Numbered from the stretch's first letter, positions 37,388 through 46,435 are shown. The stretch is 55,083 nucleotides of DNA from an uncultured Duodenibacillus sp. (GCA_944390145.1 CALXOY010000053.1:1-55083), one strand, 5' to 3'. The notes: generated from the letters alone by a model not told the origin. Numbers and translations: made by a program.

Positions 37388-37405
37388 GGTCTGCACCGTT
37401 TGCGG

Positions 37406-38212
37406 TTAACCGAGGGCGCCGCGCTCGAGGTCGTGCTTGATCCAGTCGATCGTCTGGCGCACGGCCTTGGCGCTGCGGGGCATTTCGTCCAGGGTGGCGG
37501 GCACTTCCGGCGGCACGTGCGTCACCGAGAGGCTGTCCAAAAGCACCTTGTGGTTGTTGTTGATGATGACCGAGCGCCACAGGCCCCGCACCTTGGTCGA
37601 AAAGATGCGGCTTTCGGCAAAGCCCGAGATTTCAATGGAAACGGGGCCCTCGCCGATGCAGGTGAGAATGAGGGTGCGGTCGGCGGGCGTGAGCGGCTGG
37701 CGCACCATGTCGATCTGCCGCGGCACCTCGTCGCCCGTCATCTTCGTGATGTCGGTTTGCGAAAGGGCGTCGTTTACCTCGGTAAGAATCGCCGCCGCGG
37801 CAAAGGTGCCCGCGGGCATCTTCTCCGGCATCGCCACGCGATCGGCGCCGTTTGCAAGCGCCGCCTCCACCGAGCGCGGCAGCAGCGCCGCCACGAGGCT
37901 TTTCACCGGTCCGATTTCAAGCAGCCACAGCCCGGGCACCGAGGTTTCGTGGGCCTTCACTTCGCCGCCGTGCAGCGAAATGCGGATTTCGCCCTTGCCG
38001 AGCGAATGCATCAGAAAGGAGGCGCTTTCGGGGTCGATGCGGCCGAGGTCATAGATCCAGTCCGGGGGCGTCTGCGTCCGGGCGGCCGTCTCAAAGACCT
38101 GCTCGATTTCTGCAAGAACCTTGAGCGTGAGCTCGGCGGCCCGCCGTTCGGCGATGCGGTCGAGATCCGGGCCGTCCCAGCCCGTCTTGCGTTTGAATTT
38201 CAGCTCCACCAT
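37406..38212 (-). CDS. hupH: HupH/HyaF-type hydrogenase accessory protein
   Basis: A 268-residue protein of the HupH/HyaF family, which supports small-subunit Fe-S maturation under oxygen. The family segment HSLGKGEIRISLHG (LGxGEV-like) lies near residue 70, and the C-terminal HupH domain includes VRGLWRSVIINNNHKVLLD. No catalytic motif is evident. It lies between hupG (50-base gap) and hupI (18-base gap). Confidence 0.88.
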   Translation of the reverse strand: MVELKFKRKTGWDGPDLDRIAERRAAELTLKVLAEIEQVFETAARTQTPPDWIYDLGRIDPESASFLMHSLGKGEIRISLHGGEVKAHETSVPGLWLLEIGPVKSLVAALLPRSVEAALANGADRVAMPEKMPAGTFAAAAILTEVNDALSQTDITKMTGDEVPRQIDMVRQPLTPADRTLILTCIGEGPVSIEISGFAESRIFSTKVRGLWRSVIINNNHKVLLDSLSVTHVPPEVPATLDEMPRSAKAVRQTIDWIKHDLERGALG

Positions 38213-38262
38213 GGATCCACCTCAAATCATTGTCAAAAGGAAAGAATTGCGTGCTGTGCGCT

Positions 38263-38733
38263 TTAAGCGTGCGCCGGCGTGATCACCACCGTCTTTTTGT
38301 GCTGCTGGGCCTGCGACGTCAGGATCTTGATGAGTTCATTTTGATAATCGCCCCAGGGCCGCAGGCCTTCGATGGCGCCAAGCAGCTCGCCGCAGCAGTA
38401 GACGGCCACGGCAGGAAGACGCCGCACGCCGATCGAAGAGGCAATCGTGCGGCCCACGGAGGGGTCGGTGAACCAGGCCCCGGCAAGCGTCCCCTCAAAG
38501 AGCTTTTTGATTTCGGGCGCAAGCACCACCATGTCAAGCGTCTCCTTGAACATGTTGGGGTCGTCGACGATGCACAAAAGCCCGATGCCTTCGAGCGACT
38601 TGAGTGCGGAGAGGTCGGCTTCTTCGAGCCACGTGAATTCGCCCGAGTCCTTGAGGCGCTTGAAAAGAGGGTGCTTGTTGACGTCGATGCGCACGAGCGC
38701 TTCGGTGACGGGGTTGAGTTTTGTCCTGCCCAT
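38263..38733 (-). CDS. hupG: HupG/HyaE-type thioredoxin-like chaperone
   Basis: A 156-residue protein with the thioredoxin-like layout of HyaE/HupG, which bind the Tat signal of the hydrogenase small subunit. The redox CxxC is absent, as expected, and IGVRRLPAVAVYCCGE with GLRPWGDY fits the C-terminal half of the fold. It is the first gene of the operon; the start site lies about 85 bases downstream of a good promoter. HupG and HyaE usually sit behind the structural genes, which are missing here. Confidence 0.82.
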   Translation of the reverse strand: MGRTKLNPVTEALVRIDVNKHPLFKRLKDSGEFTWLEEADLSALKSLEGIGLLCIVDDPNMFKETLDMVVLAPEIKKLFEGTLAGAWFTDPSVGRTIASSIGVRRLPAVAVYCCGELLGAIEGLRPWGDYQNELIKILTSQAQQHKKTVVITPAHA

Positions 38734-38817
38734 GTGTGTCTTGCCTTGCTTCTTGCGGGGTTGAGTGCACGCGAAAAAGGCCGCAGGGGGTCTTTGCCGG
38801 GTGCGTATGTGCGTTTC

Positions 38818-38846
38818 ATTGTCGGCGCAAGCGGCTGCCGTTTCAA
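38818..38846 (-). promoter_or_regulatory. Promoter of the hup-hyp operon
   Basis: On the minus strand TTGAAA (38841-38846) and GACAAT (38818-38823) are spaced by exactly 17 bases, five of six matches for each box. I see no sigma54 -24/-12 element between it and hupG, so ordinary sigma70 transcription is inferred. Confidence 0.65.
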
Positions 38847-38849
38847 TAA

Positions 38850-39476
38850 GTCTGAAGCATGCCCGGGCTCGTTCTCACTACGTCGAAAGAATTAGTCCTT
38901 GCGGCGGGCTAAATGTAAAAATAAAAATTTATGACTTTGACTACGGGTAAATACCTGTATCGAAAAAGGGGGCTCTTTTTGATCCTCAAAGGGGTGTGCT
39001 TAATTTTTAGGCACTTAGGCAAGCTGCTGATTTATTTGAAAAAAATGACCTCTATTCACAGTAATTCACAGAACGCGTGAATAAGTTCGACACCCCTTCA
39101 AAAGGGGCGGATGTCCGTCATAAGTCTTTGAAAATAAAGGGAAAAATTTCAGAGGCTCAAAATTTCACTTGACAACTCGCGCGAGCTTTGCATTGGCGCA
39201 AGCAAGCGGCGTGCCTATAGGCGCAAGCCCATGAAAATGCCTTCCGAAGGGTTCCCGGCCTGTGGATAACTTTGTGGAAATGTCCCGGAAATCCTGTCGT
39301 TTCAAGCACTTGTGTGAGCCTCCCAAACGGTCCGGCAGACAGGTTTTGTCACAGGTTTGAAGGCTGCCCGGCGACGCCCCGGAAAGTTTTGACAGGCAAG
39401 GCGGCCGGCCGCTGCAATTGGCTTAAGATGCAGTGCACATGCCGGCTGCCGCCGGCGCGTTTTGAGGATGAAATCC
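38850..39476. other. AT-rich spacer without genes between hupG and yggS
   Basis: About 630 bases with no believable reading frame and, over 38890-39180, far lower GC than the neighbours. It holds a 9-bp inverted repeat (AAGGGGTGT 38989-38997; ACACCCCTT 39090-39098), a small hairpin CCCCTT/AAGGGG (39093-39107), and a TTGACA at 39171-39176 with no good -10. It also holds the palindrome GCCTATAGGC, the consensus DnaA box listed separately, and a hairpin GCCGGC/GCCGGC (39441-39456) just before yggS. I cannot assign a structured RNA. Confidence 0.55.
39261..39269 (-). promoter_or_regulatory. Consensus DnaA box
   Basis: TGTGGATAA reads TTATCCACA on the minus strand, the perfect R1-type DnaA box. 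A related TTTCCACA (39272-39279, minus strand) follows within a few bases. There is no dnaA, dnaN or gidA gene near, so this is not evidence for oriC; it may be a DnaA-responsive site for yggS or hup, or chance. Confidence 0.4.
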
Positions 39477-40193
39477 ATGACGCAAAGAGAAGAGATGATT
39501 GCTAAGAGCCTTCGCGCCGTTCGTGCGCGCATCAGGGAGGCTGCGGATAAAAAGGGCGGCGCAGTGGAGCTTGTTGCCGTCTCCAAAACCTTTCCCGCCG
39601 AGGACGTGCTCGCGGCCGCCAAGGCGGGGCAAACGGTGTTTGGCGAAAACTATGCGCAGGAGGGGTGCGCCAAGGTCGACTGGTTTCGGGAAAACCACCC
39701 GGAGATGAAGCTTGTCTGGCACTTCATCGGCCCCTTGCAGGCCAACAAAACCCGTCAGGTGGCCGAGCGCTTTGACTGGGTCGACAGCGTCGACCGCCTG
39801 CGCATTGCCAAGCGCTTGAGCGAGCAGCGCCCCGAAGGCCTGCCGCCCTTGAACGTCCTCATTGAAGTCAACATCAGCGGTGAGGAGAGCAAAAGCGGCG
39901 TGACGCCCGAGGAGCTTCCCGCACTTGCGCGTGAAATCGCCGCCCTGCCGAACCTGCGGGTCAGAGGCCTCATGGCAATTCCCGAGCCCGAGAACAATGA
40001 AGAGGCAAGAAGACGTCCCCTGAAAGCCATGCGTGCGCTTTTTGATGCCCACCGCTCAGAGTTCGGCTGGGACACACTTTCCATGGGCATGAGCGCCGAC
40101 ATGGTCGAAGCCATTGAAGAGGGCTCGACCACGGTGCGCGTGGGCAGCGCCATTTTTGGCGCAAGGCACTACCCGCCAAAGGCTCCGGCATAG
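39477..40193 (+). CDS. yggS: YggS-type PLP homeostasis protein
   Basis: A 238-residue PLP-binding TIM-barrel protein (COG0325) that buffers pyridoxal phosphate. Visible motifs are LVAVSKTFPAEDV with the PLP lysine near residue 37, VFGENYAQE, WHFIGPLQANK, LSMGMSADMVEAIEEGSTTVRVGSAIFG cut by the family's phosphate-binding Ser/Gly residues. In-frame TTG 39462 and ATG 39468 exist, but GAGG at 39464-39467 is best spaced for the ATG at 39477. It is monocistronic as far as I can see; the next gene starts 156 bases on. Confidence 0.93.
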   Translation: MTQREEMIAKSLRAVRARIREAADKKGGAVELVAVSKTFPAEDVLAAAKAGQTVFGENYAQEGCAKVDWFRENHPEMKLVWHFIGPLQANKTRQVAERFDWVDSVDRLRIAKRLSEQRPEGLPPLNVLIEVNISGEESKSGVTPEELPALAREIAALPNLRVRGLMAIPEPENNEEARRRPLKAMRALFDAHRSEFGWDTLSMGMSADMVEAIEEGSTTVRVGSAIFGARHYPPKAPA

Positions 40194-40349
40194 GAAGGGA
40201 GTTGGCCTGCAAGCTGTCCGTCCGGAAGGCGGCGCGGAAAACACCGATTGCGGCTGCCCGTCTGCCGGGCGTAGATTTGAGAAATGGCCTTTGCACGCGG
40301 ATGTGCGGCGGGCCCCGACAAACACAACAGGCTCAAACGGGAGGCGGTG

Positions 40350-41289
40350 ATGACGCAGACACTTTGCCGGCGGGACTTTTTGCTTGGCACGCTTGCGGCT
40401 TTTGCCGCGGCTGCCGGCGCAGCGGATGCGGGTTTGAGAGCGCCTTTGGCGCCGGTGCCCGGGCGGTTCTGGCCGTCTGTTCCCGGCGTCGTGCAGCTGC
40501 AGGTCGGGGAGATCAGCGTCGCGGTGATCGAAGACCGCAAGACGGTGTTTGCCCAGTCGCTTTTCAAGGGCATTGAAAAGCATCCGGAAAGGGTTGCGAT
40601 GCTCGCGGGCGGCAAAGCGCCCGGCGTCGTGAAAAGCTTTCTTGTGCGCGCAGGGCAAAGGCTGGTGCTGATCGATTCGGGCTACGGGGCCGCCTCGGGC
40701 GGCCTGACGGCCGAAAGACTCAAGCAGCTCGGCGTGCAGGCGGGCGATATGACGGATATTTTGCTCACCCACCTTGACGGCGACCATATCGGAGGTCTTG
40801 CGGCTGACGGCAAGGCGCTTTTCCCCAACGCCGTGCTGCGCCTTTCGCGTCCGGAGTACGACGGCTGGATCGTGCGCGGCGACGCGCGATCCCCCCAAGG
40901 CCGTGGAGCGCGCCCGCGCGGTGCTTGCGCTCTACGAGGGGCGCGTCAAGCCTTTTGCCTTTGATGAGGAGGTGATCTCCGGCATCACGGCGCGCGACGC
41001 ATCCGGTCATACGGTCGGACACACCCGCTTTGACATTGATTCCAACGGCTCGGCGATGACGATCGTGGGCGATTTGCTGCATGCCTATCCTCTGCAGATG
41101 CGGTTTACAGCGATGAGCTCGGCTTACGACGCCGATCCCGTCAAAGCCGCAGCCATGCGCAAGGCAACGCTCGAGGAACTGAGCGGGAGCGGCCGCTTTG
41201 TGAGCGGCATGCACGTTCAGCCCATGGACTGGGTTGTGAAGTGCGGCACAGGCTATGACTTCATGCGGCTGGGCGTGCCGACCGAGTAG
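40350..41289 (+). pseudogene. Tat-exported metallo-beta-lactamase-fold hydrolase, broken by a frameshift
   Basis: The gene starts at the ATG at 40350 behind GGGAGG. It encodes a twin-arginine signal (CRRDFLLGTLAAFAAAAG) followed by an MBL fold with THLDGDHIGG. The frame breaks at a run of six C (40891-40896). Removing one C joins it to the downstream frame, which carries GHTVGHTRFDI and VGDLLHAYP and ends at 41289. The joined protein would be about 312 residues. The break is a real mutation, a slippage-controlled switch, or a sequencing error; both halves look otherwise intact. Substrate unknown. Confidence 0.8.
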
Positions 41290-41334
41290 CCGGTCTGCAT
41301 CAGATAATGATGCTTGCGGCCTTACAGTGGCCGA

Positions 41335-41841
41335 ATGCAGTTCGAAACCTTCAAAACGCCGGCGGCTAAGCGCGCCCGCGCGTCCGACACAACCGTCAAG
41401 CCTCTCTCCAAAAAGGAGCAGGTGCTCGTCATGAGCCGCTATGTCGGCAGCTACTTTGCGTTCAAATCCTATGCCGTGGTGCGGGAATGTTCGCTGCCCG
41501 TGGTGCATGTCTCCAAAAACGGCGGGGTGGTTGTGAGCCGCCTGCGCAATGTGCGGGCCGACCTGATGGCGATCAACCACCGGCACCAAAGCGTGATTGT
41601 CGAAACAAAGTCTTGTCCGGCGGATTTTCGCAGCGACGACAAGTGGGAGTGCTACCTGCCGCTTTGCAACAAGTTCTACTTTGCGGCCGATCCGAAAACC
41701 GCCCGCTACATTCGGGATGCGCTGGTCGAGAGAAAGGCTGCCGGCGTGGGCGTGATCGCCGTGGCACTAGTCTTCGTCGACTACGGCTCGGGTGACGCAG
41801 CGTGCGGCAGGAAAGAGGGGAGAAAGGTGCTGTGGTTTTGA
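41335..41841 (+). CDS. MmcB-like protein with a nuclease-type core
   Basis: A 168-residue protein whose middle (VSRLRNVRADLMAINHRH, then VIVETKSCPADFRSDDKW and CNKFYFAAD) resembles MmcB-family DNA repair proteins and shows the D...ExK layout of PD-(D/E)xK nucleases (Asp of ADLMA, Glu and Lys of VETK). The N-terminal 35 residues are basic. MmcB acts with ImuB-type mutagenic repair in alphaproteobacteria; no imuABC genes are near, so the role is open. The ATG at 41335 is used; a TTG at 41314 is in frame. It lies 45 bases after the broken MBL gene. Confidence 0.65.
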   Translation: MQFETFKTPAAKRARASDTTVKPLSKKEQVLVMSRYVGSYFAFKSYAVVRECSLPVVHVSKNGGVVVSRLRNVRADLMAINHRHQSVIVETKSCPADFRSDDKWECYLPLCNKFYFAADPKTARYIRDALVERKAAGVGVIAVALVFVDYGSGDAACGRKEGRKVLWF

Positions 41842-41901
41842 TGCGCCCCTGCCTGAAAACAGAGCAGTGGCCTGCCTGCCATGTCCAAGCAGAACACAAA
41901 T

Positions 41902-41942
41902 AAAAACGCCCTGTCCGGCGGCATTCACCTCCGGGCAAGGCG
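41902..41942 (-). terminator. Intrinsic terminator of ilvD
   Basis: CGCCCTGTCCGG (41907-41918) pairs with CCGGGCAAGGCG (41931-41942) in a 12-bp stem with one mismatch and one G-T pair. On the minus strand it is followed by TTTTTATTTG. Confidence 0.85.
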
Positions 41943-41971
41943 CTTCTTAACGGCTTATGAGAGGCGTGCGC

Positions 41972-43630
41972 TTAGCTCAGCACAGCGCCCTTCATGCCGG
42001 AACTCACCTGCTTGGCGTAGCGGGCGAGGTAGCCGGTCGTCACGCGCGGCTGGCGGGGCTTCCACTCAGCGCGGCGGCGGGCCATTTCTTCGTCGGAGAC
42101 GTCCACCGAGATCAAGTTGTTCGGGATGTCGATCGTGATGATGTCGCCTTCCTGAACCAGAGCGATCGGGCCGCCCACGGCAGCTTCAGGGGACACATGG
42201 CCGATGGCTGCGCCGCGGGTTGCGCCGGAGAAGCGGCCGTCCGTGATGAGCGCCACGCAGTTGCCAAGGCCGGAACCCATGATGGCCGACGTGGGATTGA
42301 GCATCTCGCGCATGCCGGGGCCGCCCTTGGGGCCTTCGTAGCGGATCACGACGACTTCGCCGGCGTGGATCTGGCCGACGTAGATGGCGTTCAGAGCATC
42401 CTCTTCGCAGTCAAAGACGCGGGCCTTGCCGCTGTGGGTCATCATTTCGGGCGCAACGGCGGCGCGCTTGACCACCGAGCCGTCGGGGGCGAGGTTGCCC
42501 TTCAAAACGGCGATGCCGCCTTCGCGGGCAATCGGGTTTTCGACTGTGTGAATGATTTCCGGATCCAGGATCTTGGCGCCGGCGATGTTTTCGCCAACGG
42601 TCTTGCCGGTGACGGTCTTGCAGTCAAGGTGCAGCGTGCCGAGCTTGGCGATCTCGGCCATCACGGCGCGGATGCCGCCTGCGTCCTCGAGCTCTTCAAT
42701 GTAGTGGTTGCCGGCCGGAGCGAGGTGGCAGATGTTGGGCGTCTTCTTGCTGATTTCGTTGGCAACTGAAAGGTCAAGGTCGATGCCGCATTCGTGCGCG
42801 ATGGCAGGCAGATGCAGCATGGAGTTCGTGGAGCACCCGAGAGCCATGTCGATCGTGAGGGCGTTTAAGAACGCGTCGCGCGTCATGATGTCGCGCGGCA
42901 GGACGTTGTTCTTCACAAGCTCCATCACCTTCATGCCGGTTTCCTTGGCAAGACGCAGGCGGGCCGAGTAGACGGCCGGAATCGTGCCGTTGCCCGGCAG
43001 CGCCATGCCGAGCACTTCCGAGAGGCAGTTCATGGAGTTGGCCGTGAACATGCCCGAGCAGGAGCCGCAGGACGGGCAGGCCTTGTTTTCCAGATCCTCA
43101 AACTGGATCGGGGTGATCTTGCCCGTGCGGAACTGACTCACAGCCTCGCTGATGTTGGAGTAGGAGACCTTGTGGCCTTCAAAGTGGCCGGCAAGCATGG
43201 CGCCCGCGGAAACCACGATCGAGGGGATGTTCAGGCGCGCAGCGGCCATCAAGAGGCCCGGCACGTTCTTGTCGCAGGCGGCCACGAGCACCAGACCGTC
43301 AAAGGGGTGTGCGGTTGCCATCGCTTCGGTGCTGTCGCAGATGAGTTCACGCGAGACGAGCGAGTACTTCATGCCGACATGGCCCATGGCAAGGCCGTCG
43401 CAGACGGCGATGGCGGGAAAGACGATGGGAACGCCGCCCGCAAGTGCAACGCCTTGCTTGACGGCATTGACGACCTTGTCGAGGTTCATGTGCCCCGGCA
43501 CGATGTCATTTTGCGAGCTCACGACGCCGATGAGCGGCTTGCCGATTTCTGCATCACACAGGCCCAGGGCCTTGAGCAGGCTGCGTTGAGGGGCGGCATT
43601 GATGCCCTTGGTAAGCGGATCACTTCTCAT
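41972..43630 (-). CDS. ilvD: Dihydroxy-acid dehydratase
   Basis: Fe-S enzyme of valine, leucine and isoleucine synthesis, also making the 2-oxoisovalerate used by PanB. The 552-residue protein is of the shorter IlvD type. Cluster-binding cysteines lie in CDKNVPGLL near residue 119 and in [18 protein letters not shown] near 185. The C-terminal part has GPGMREML and [10 protein letters not shown]. The ATG at 43630 has AAAGGA five bases upstream. It stands alone, with a terminator downstream. Confidence 0.96.
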   Translation of the reverse strand: MRSDPLTKGINAAPQRSLLKALGLCDAEIGKPLIGVVSSQNDIVPGHMNLDKVVNAVKQGVALAGGVPIVFPAIAVCDGLAMGHVGMKYSLVSRELICDSTEAMATAHPFDGLVLVAACDKNVPGLLMAAARLNIPSIVVSAGAMLAGHFEGHKVSYSNISEAVSQFRTGKITPIQFEDLENKACPSCGSCSGMFTANSMNCLSEVLGMALPGNGTIPAVYSARLRLAKETGMKVMELVKNNVLPRDIMTRDAFLNALTIDMALGCSTNSMLHLPAIAHECGIDLDLSVANEISKKTPNICHLAPAGNHYIEELEDAGGIRAVMAEIAKLGTLHLDCKTVTGKTVGENIAGAKILDPEIIHTVENPIAREGGIAVLKGNLAPDGSVVKRAAVAPEMMTHSGKARVFDCEEDALNAIYVGQIHAGEVVVIRYEGPKGGPGMREMLNPTSAIMGSGLGNCVALITDGRFSGATRGAAIGHVSPEAAVGGPIALVQEGDIITIDIPNNLISVDVSDEEMARRRAEWKPRQPRVTTGYLARYAKQVSSGMKGAVLS

Positions 43631-44107
43631 GACTTTCCTTTCTTTTTTGTCATTTGCGGCCGTCGGGCAAAGGGGTGCGGCTGACGGCCTGCGGATTCTT
43701 CATTCTTATTTAGACGCCGGCTCTGCGGAAGGGAATCGTGAGGATCCCCTGCACAGACGGCAGTTTCACGATTGTATGACCGCGGGGGCGGGCAATGAAA
43801 TAAGTAAGACTGCTTAGAAAACAAACGCTCCTGCTAATGGATCAACTGTCTTAAGAGATGGTCTATGCGCCCGATTGAGAAAAATCGATGAGTCTGCCGG
43901 CCGCGCCTGAAGGATTGCCCGCATCCTAAGACTGCGTTAATCGACCGAAATTAAACTCGCACAGACTAAAAAAGACACAGTTTCAAACGAATGCTTGCTT
44001 TTGAAAGAAGCGTGCGTGGAGCACAGTCCGGCGCCTGATCAGCGCATCGGTTTTTCTTTCGGTCTGCTTCGCTTGAGTGCGCATTTCAACCGGTACCGCA
44101 ATCATTC
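43631..44107. promoter_or_regulatory. Divergent control region between ilvD and ccmA
   Basis: These 477 bases hold no gene I can support. On the minus strand a TACAAT (43771-43776) may be the ilvD -10 with a poor -35. On the plus side TTGAG-AAAA-ATCGA (43876-43889) matches 8 of 10 positions of an FNR/ANR site, which would suit oxygen control of cytochrome c maturation. I did not find a convincing -10/-35 pair for ccmA. Confidence 0.4.
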
Positions 44108-44812
44108 ATGACCCAAATCTCCCAGGCCGCATGCATCAAGGCGCAGGCTCTTGAGCTTGAGCGCGGCGAAAGGCTTTTGTTCACCGGGCTCAGCTTTGAA
44201 GCCCCCGCCGGCACCCTTGTGCGGCTTGCGGGCGCAAACGGCACGGGCAAAACGTCGCTGCTGCGCCTTTTGACAGGCCTCATGCAGCCCGACGCGGGCG
44301 AAATCCTCTATAAAGGCGAGCCCATCGGCAAGCTCAAAGAGGACTACTACAAGGATCTCGTCTACATCGGCCACATGAACGGCGTCAAGGACGACCTCTC
44401 GGCCATTGAAAACGTGCGCATCGCAGCGCGCATGGGCAACATCGTCGCCGCGCGCGAAGCGCTTGAAGAGGCGCTCGAAAAGGTGGGGCTTGCCGACTTC
44501 ATCGACCACACCACGGGCGAACTCTCGCAGGGGCAGCGGCGCCGCGTGGCGCTCGCGCGCCTATTTGTGAGCCGCGAAAAGCCCGTCTGGGTGTTGGACG
44601 AACCCTTTACGGCCCTGGACGCCGCAAGCGTTGCCAACCTGGCCGCCACGGTGGCCGACCATGTGCGCGCCGGCGGCGTTGTGATCTACACGACGCATCA
44701 GGAGGTGCCGGTGGATCTTCCCGCCGACGCATGCCTGACGGTCGACGTCTCAGCCTTTGCCCCCAAGAAGGTCCGCACGCCGGTTGATTTTGAGGAGGAG
44801 TTCCATGCTTGA
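44108..44812 (+). CDS. ccmA: Heme exporter ATP-binding protein CcmA
   Basis: The ATPase of the CcmABCD complex, which releases heme-loaded CcmE in system I cytochrome c maturation. The 234-residue ABC protein has Walker A GANGTGKTSL near residue 43, signature LSQGQRRRVALARL, Walker B VWVLDEPFTALD and the switch His in YTTHQE. It is the first ccm gene; its last 8 bases overlap ccmB. Confidence 0.96.
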   Translation: MTQISQAACIKAQALELERGERLLFTGLSFEAPAGTLVRLAGANGTGKTSLLRLLTGLMQPDAGEILYKGEPIGKLKEDYYKDLVYIGHMNGVKDDLSAIENVRIAARMGNIVAAREALEEALEKVGLADFIDHTTGELSQGQRRRVALARLFVSREKPVWVLDEPFTALDAASVANLAATVADHVRAGGVVIYTTHQEVPVDLPADACLTVDVSAFAPKKVRTPVDFEEEFHA

Positions 44813-45473
44813 CCTCTTCATTGCTGTTGTCCGGCGCGACCTGATGCTTGCGCTGCGCCAGAAAAGCGACATCATTCAGACGCTCTTTTTCTTTGCGGTG
44901 GTCATCACGCTCGTGCCGTTGGGCGTTGGCGCCGAGCAGAACCTTTTGCGCACCATGGCCCCGGGCGTGGTGTGGGTGGCGGCGCTTCTGGCTGCTCTTT
45001 TGAGCCTGCCGCGCATCTTTGCGCTTGATCACGCCGACGGCACGCTCGAGCAGATGGTGATTTCGGCCGAGCCCCTTACTGTCATCGTGATTGCCAAGGT
45101 GTTTGCACACTGGCTCACCACCGGCGTGCCGATCACGGTCTTCACCGCTGTTTTCGGCGTCATGTTCGACCTGCCGATCGATCAGTGCCTCGTGCTGATG
45201 CTCTCGCTTTTATTGGGTACGCCCGTCTTGAGCCTTGTGGGTGCGATTGGCGCCGCGCTGACGCTCGGACTGCGTGCGGGCAGCGTTCTCACGAGCCTCT
45301 TGGTGCTGCCGCTTTACATCCCGGTGCTCATTTTCGGCGCGGGCGCCACGGTGCAGGTGGCCATTTCGGTGTCGCCGGCGGCCTACCTCATGGTGACCGG
45401 CGCCCTGTCGCTTTTAGCGCTTGCCGCGGCCCCCTTTGCCATTGCCGCGAGCCTCAGAATTTCCATTCAGTAA
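44805..45473 (+). CDS. ccmB: Heme exporter membrane protein CcmB
   Basis: A 222-residue inner-membrane permease with six hydrophobic segments, partner of CcmA. The ATG at 44805 (MLDLFIAVVRRDLMLALRQ) follows GAGGAGGAG closely; the open frame from 44757 is inside ccmA. Family features include RRDL near the start and the LDHADGTLEQ loop. The gene ends 18 bases before ccmC. Confidence 0.95.
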   Translation: MLDLFIAVVRRDLMLALRQKSDIIQTLFFFAVVITLVPLGVGAEQNLLRTMAPGVVWVAALLAALLSLPRIFALDHADGTLEQMVISAEPLTVIVIAKVFAHWLTTGVPITVFTAVFGVMFDLPIDQCLVLMLSLLLGTPVLSLVGAIGAALTLGLRAGSVLTSLLVLPLYIPVLIFGAGATVQVAISVSPAAYLMVTGALSLLALAAAPFAIAASLRISIQ

Positions 45474-45491
45474 CAACAAGCAGAGAAATCC

Positions 45492-46220
45492 ATGCGAAAG
45501 CTGTTTGATCCCCAGGGTTTTTACTTTTTCGCCGGCCGTGCGGTGCGGCCCTTGTTTGCGCTTGCGGCTGTCATCGCCGCTGTTGCGCTCTACCTTGCCT
45601 TTTTTGTGGCGCCGATTGACGCAACGCAGGGCAACTCCTACCGCATCCTCTTCATTCACGTCGCTTCGGCCTGGATGGCGATGCTCATCTACGTGCTGAT
45701 GGCGGTGTTTTCAGCCGCGGCCCTGGCAACCGAAAACCGCATGTGCTCGATTTTTGCTTCAGCGATGGCGCCCACCGGAGCGCTGATGTGCTTTCTTGCG
45801 CTTTTCTCGGGCTCGGTCTGGGGGCGTCCGACCTGGGGCACGTTCTGGGTGTGGGATGCGCGCCTTACGAGCGCCCTCATCCTCCTTTTCCTTTATCTCG
45901 GCTTTCTCGCTTTAAGAAGCTCCATTTCCGACATCAAGCGCGCCGACAAGGCCTGCGCGATGATCGCCATCGTGGGCGTGGTGAACGTGCCCATCATCTA
46001 CTTCTCGGTGCGCTGGTGGAACACCCTGCATCAGGGCGCGTCGATCACGAGCTCGGGCAGCTCCATTCACCCCATCATGCTCACCACGCTGCTTTTGATG
46101 GTGGCCGCCTTCTGGGTCTACAGCTTGGGAGCCACGTTTGCGCGCACCCGCACGATCATTCTTGAGCGCGAGCACCGCGCGGAGTGGGCGCAGCGCGCCG
46201 CGCTCAAGGGCGAAATCTGA
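45492..46220 (+). CDS. ccmC: Heme-handling membrane protein CcmC
   Basis: CcmC loads heme onto CcmE. The 242-residue protein has six membrane helices, the tryptophan-rich WWD-type loop WGRPTWGTFWVWDARLTS, and flanking periplasmic heme-ligand histidines (RILFIHVASAW near residue 56; SSGSSIHPIM near 190). The ATG at 45492 lies 18 bases after ccmB. Confidence 0.96.
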   Translation: MRKLFDPQGFYFFAGRAVRPLFALAAVIAAVALYLAFFVAPIDATQGNSYRILFIHVASAWMAMLIYVLMAVFSAAALATENRMCSIFASAMAPTGALMCFLALFSGSVWGRPTWGTFWVWDARLTSALILLFLYLGFLALRSSISDIKRADKACAMIAIVGVVNVPIIYFSVRWWNTLHQGASITSSGSSIHPIMLTTLLLMVAAFWVYSLGATFARTRTIILEREHRAEWAQRAALKGEI

Positions 46221-46249
46221 TGACCGTCTCTGCATAAGGAGTCAAAAAC

Positions 46250-46435
46250 ATGACCTGGACTTCAATTTCCCATTTTCTGCACATGGACGGTCACGGCGTC
46301 TACGTTTGGGCCGCCTACGGCATGTGCCTGCTGCTGCTGATCATCGAACTTTTCAGCCTTCGCAGCCGCCGCGCCAAGGCCGCGCAGCGCCTGATGCGCG
46401 AAGCGCGCACCGCACGCAACGTGCGCGAGATGTAG
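46250..46435 (+). CDS. ccmD: CcmD small membrane subunit
   Basis: A 61-residue single-helix protein that stabilises CcmABC and helps release CcmE. The membrane helix is VWAAYGMCLLLLIIELF and the cytosolic tail is basic (RSRRAKAAQR), the normal CcmD pattern. An AAGGAG lies about 10 bases before the ATG. Confidence 0.9.
   Translation: MTWTSISHFLHMDGHGVYVWAAYGMCLLLLIIELFSLRSRRAKAAQRLMREARTARNVREM

Noticed and set aside
38734-38960. Sigma54 promoter for the hup operon
   Set aside because: No GG-N10-GC pair of the right type upstream of hupG, while a good sigma70-type pair is present.
39261-39280. Replication origin in the AT-rich spacer
   Set aside because: Only one consensus DnaA box and no origin-type neighbours (dnaA, dnaN, gyrB, gidA/mnmG, parAB).
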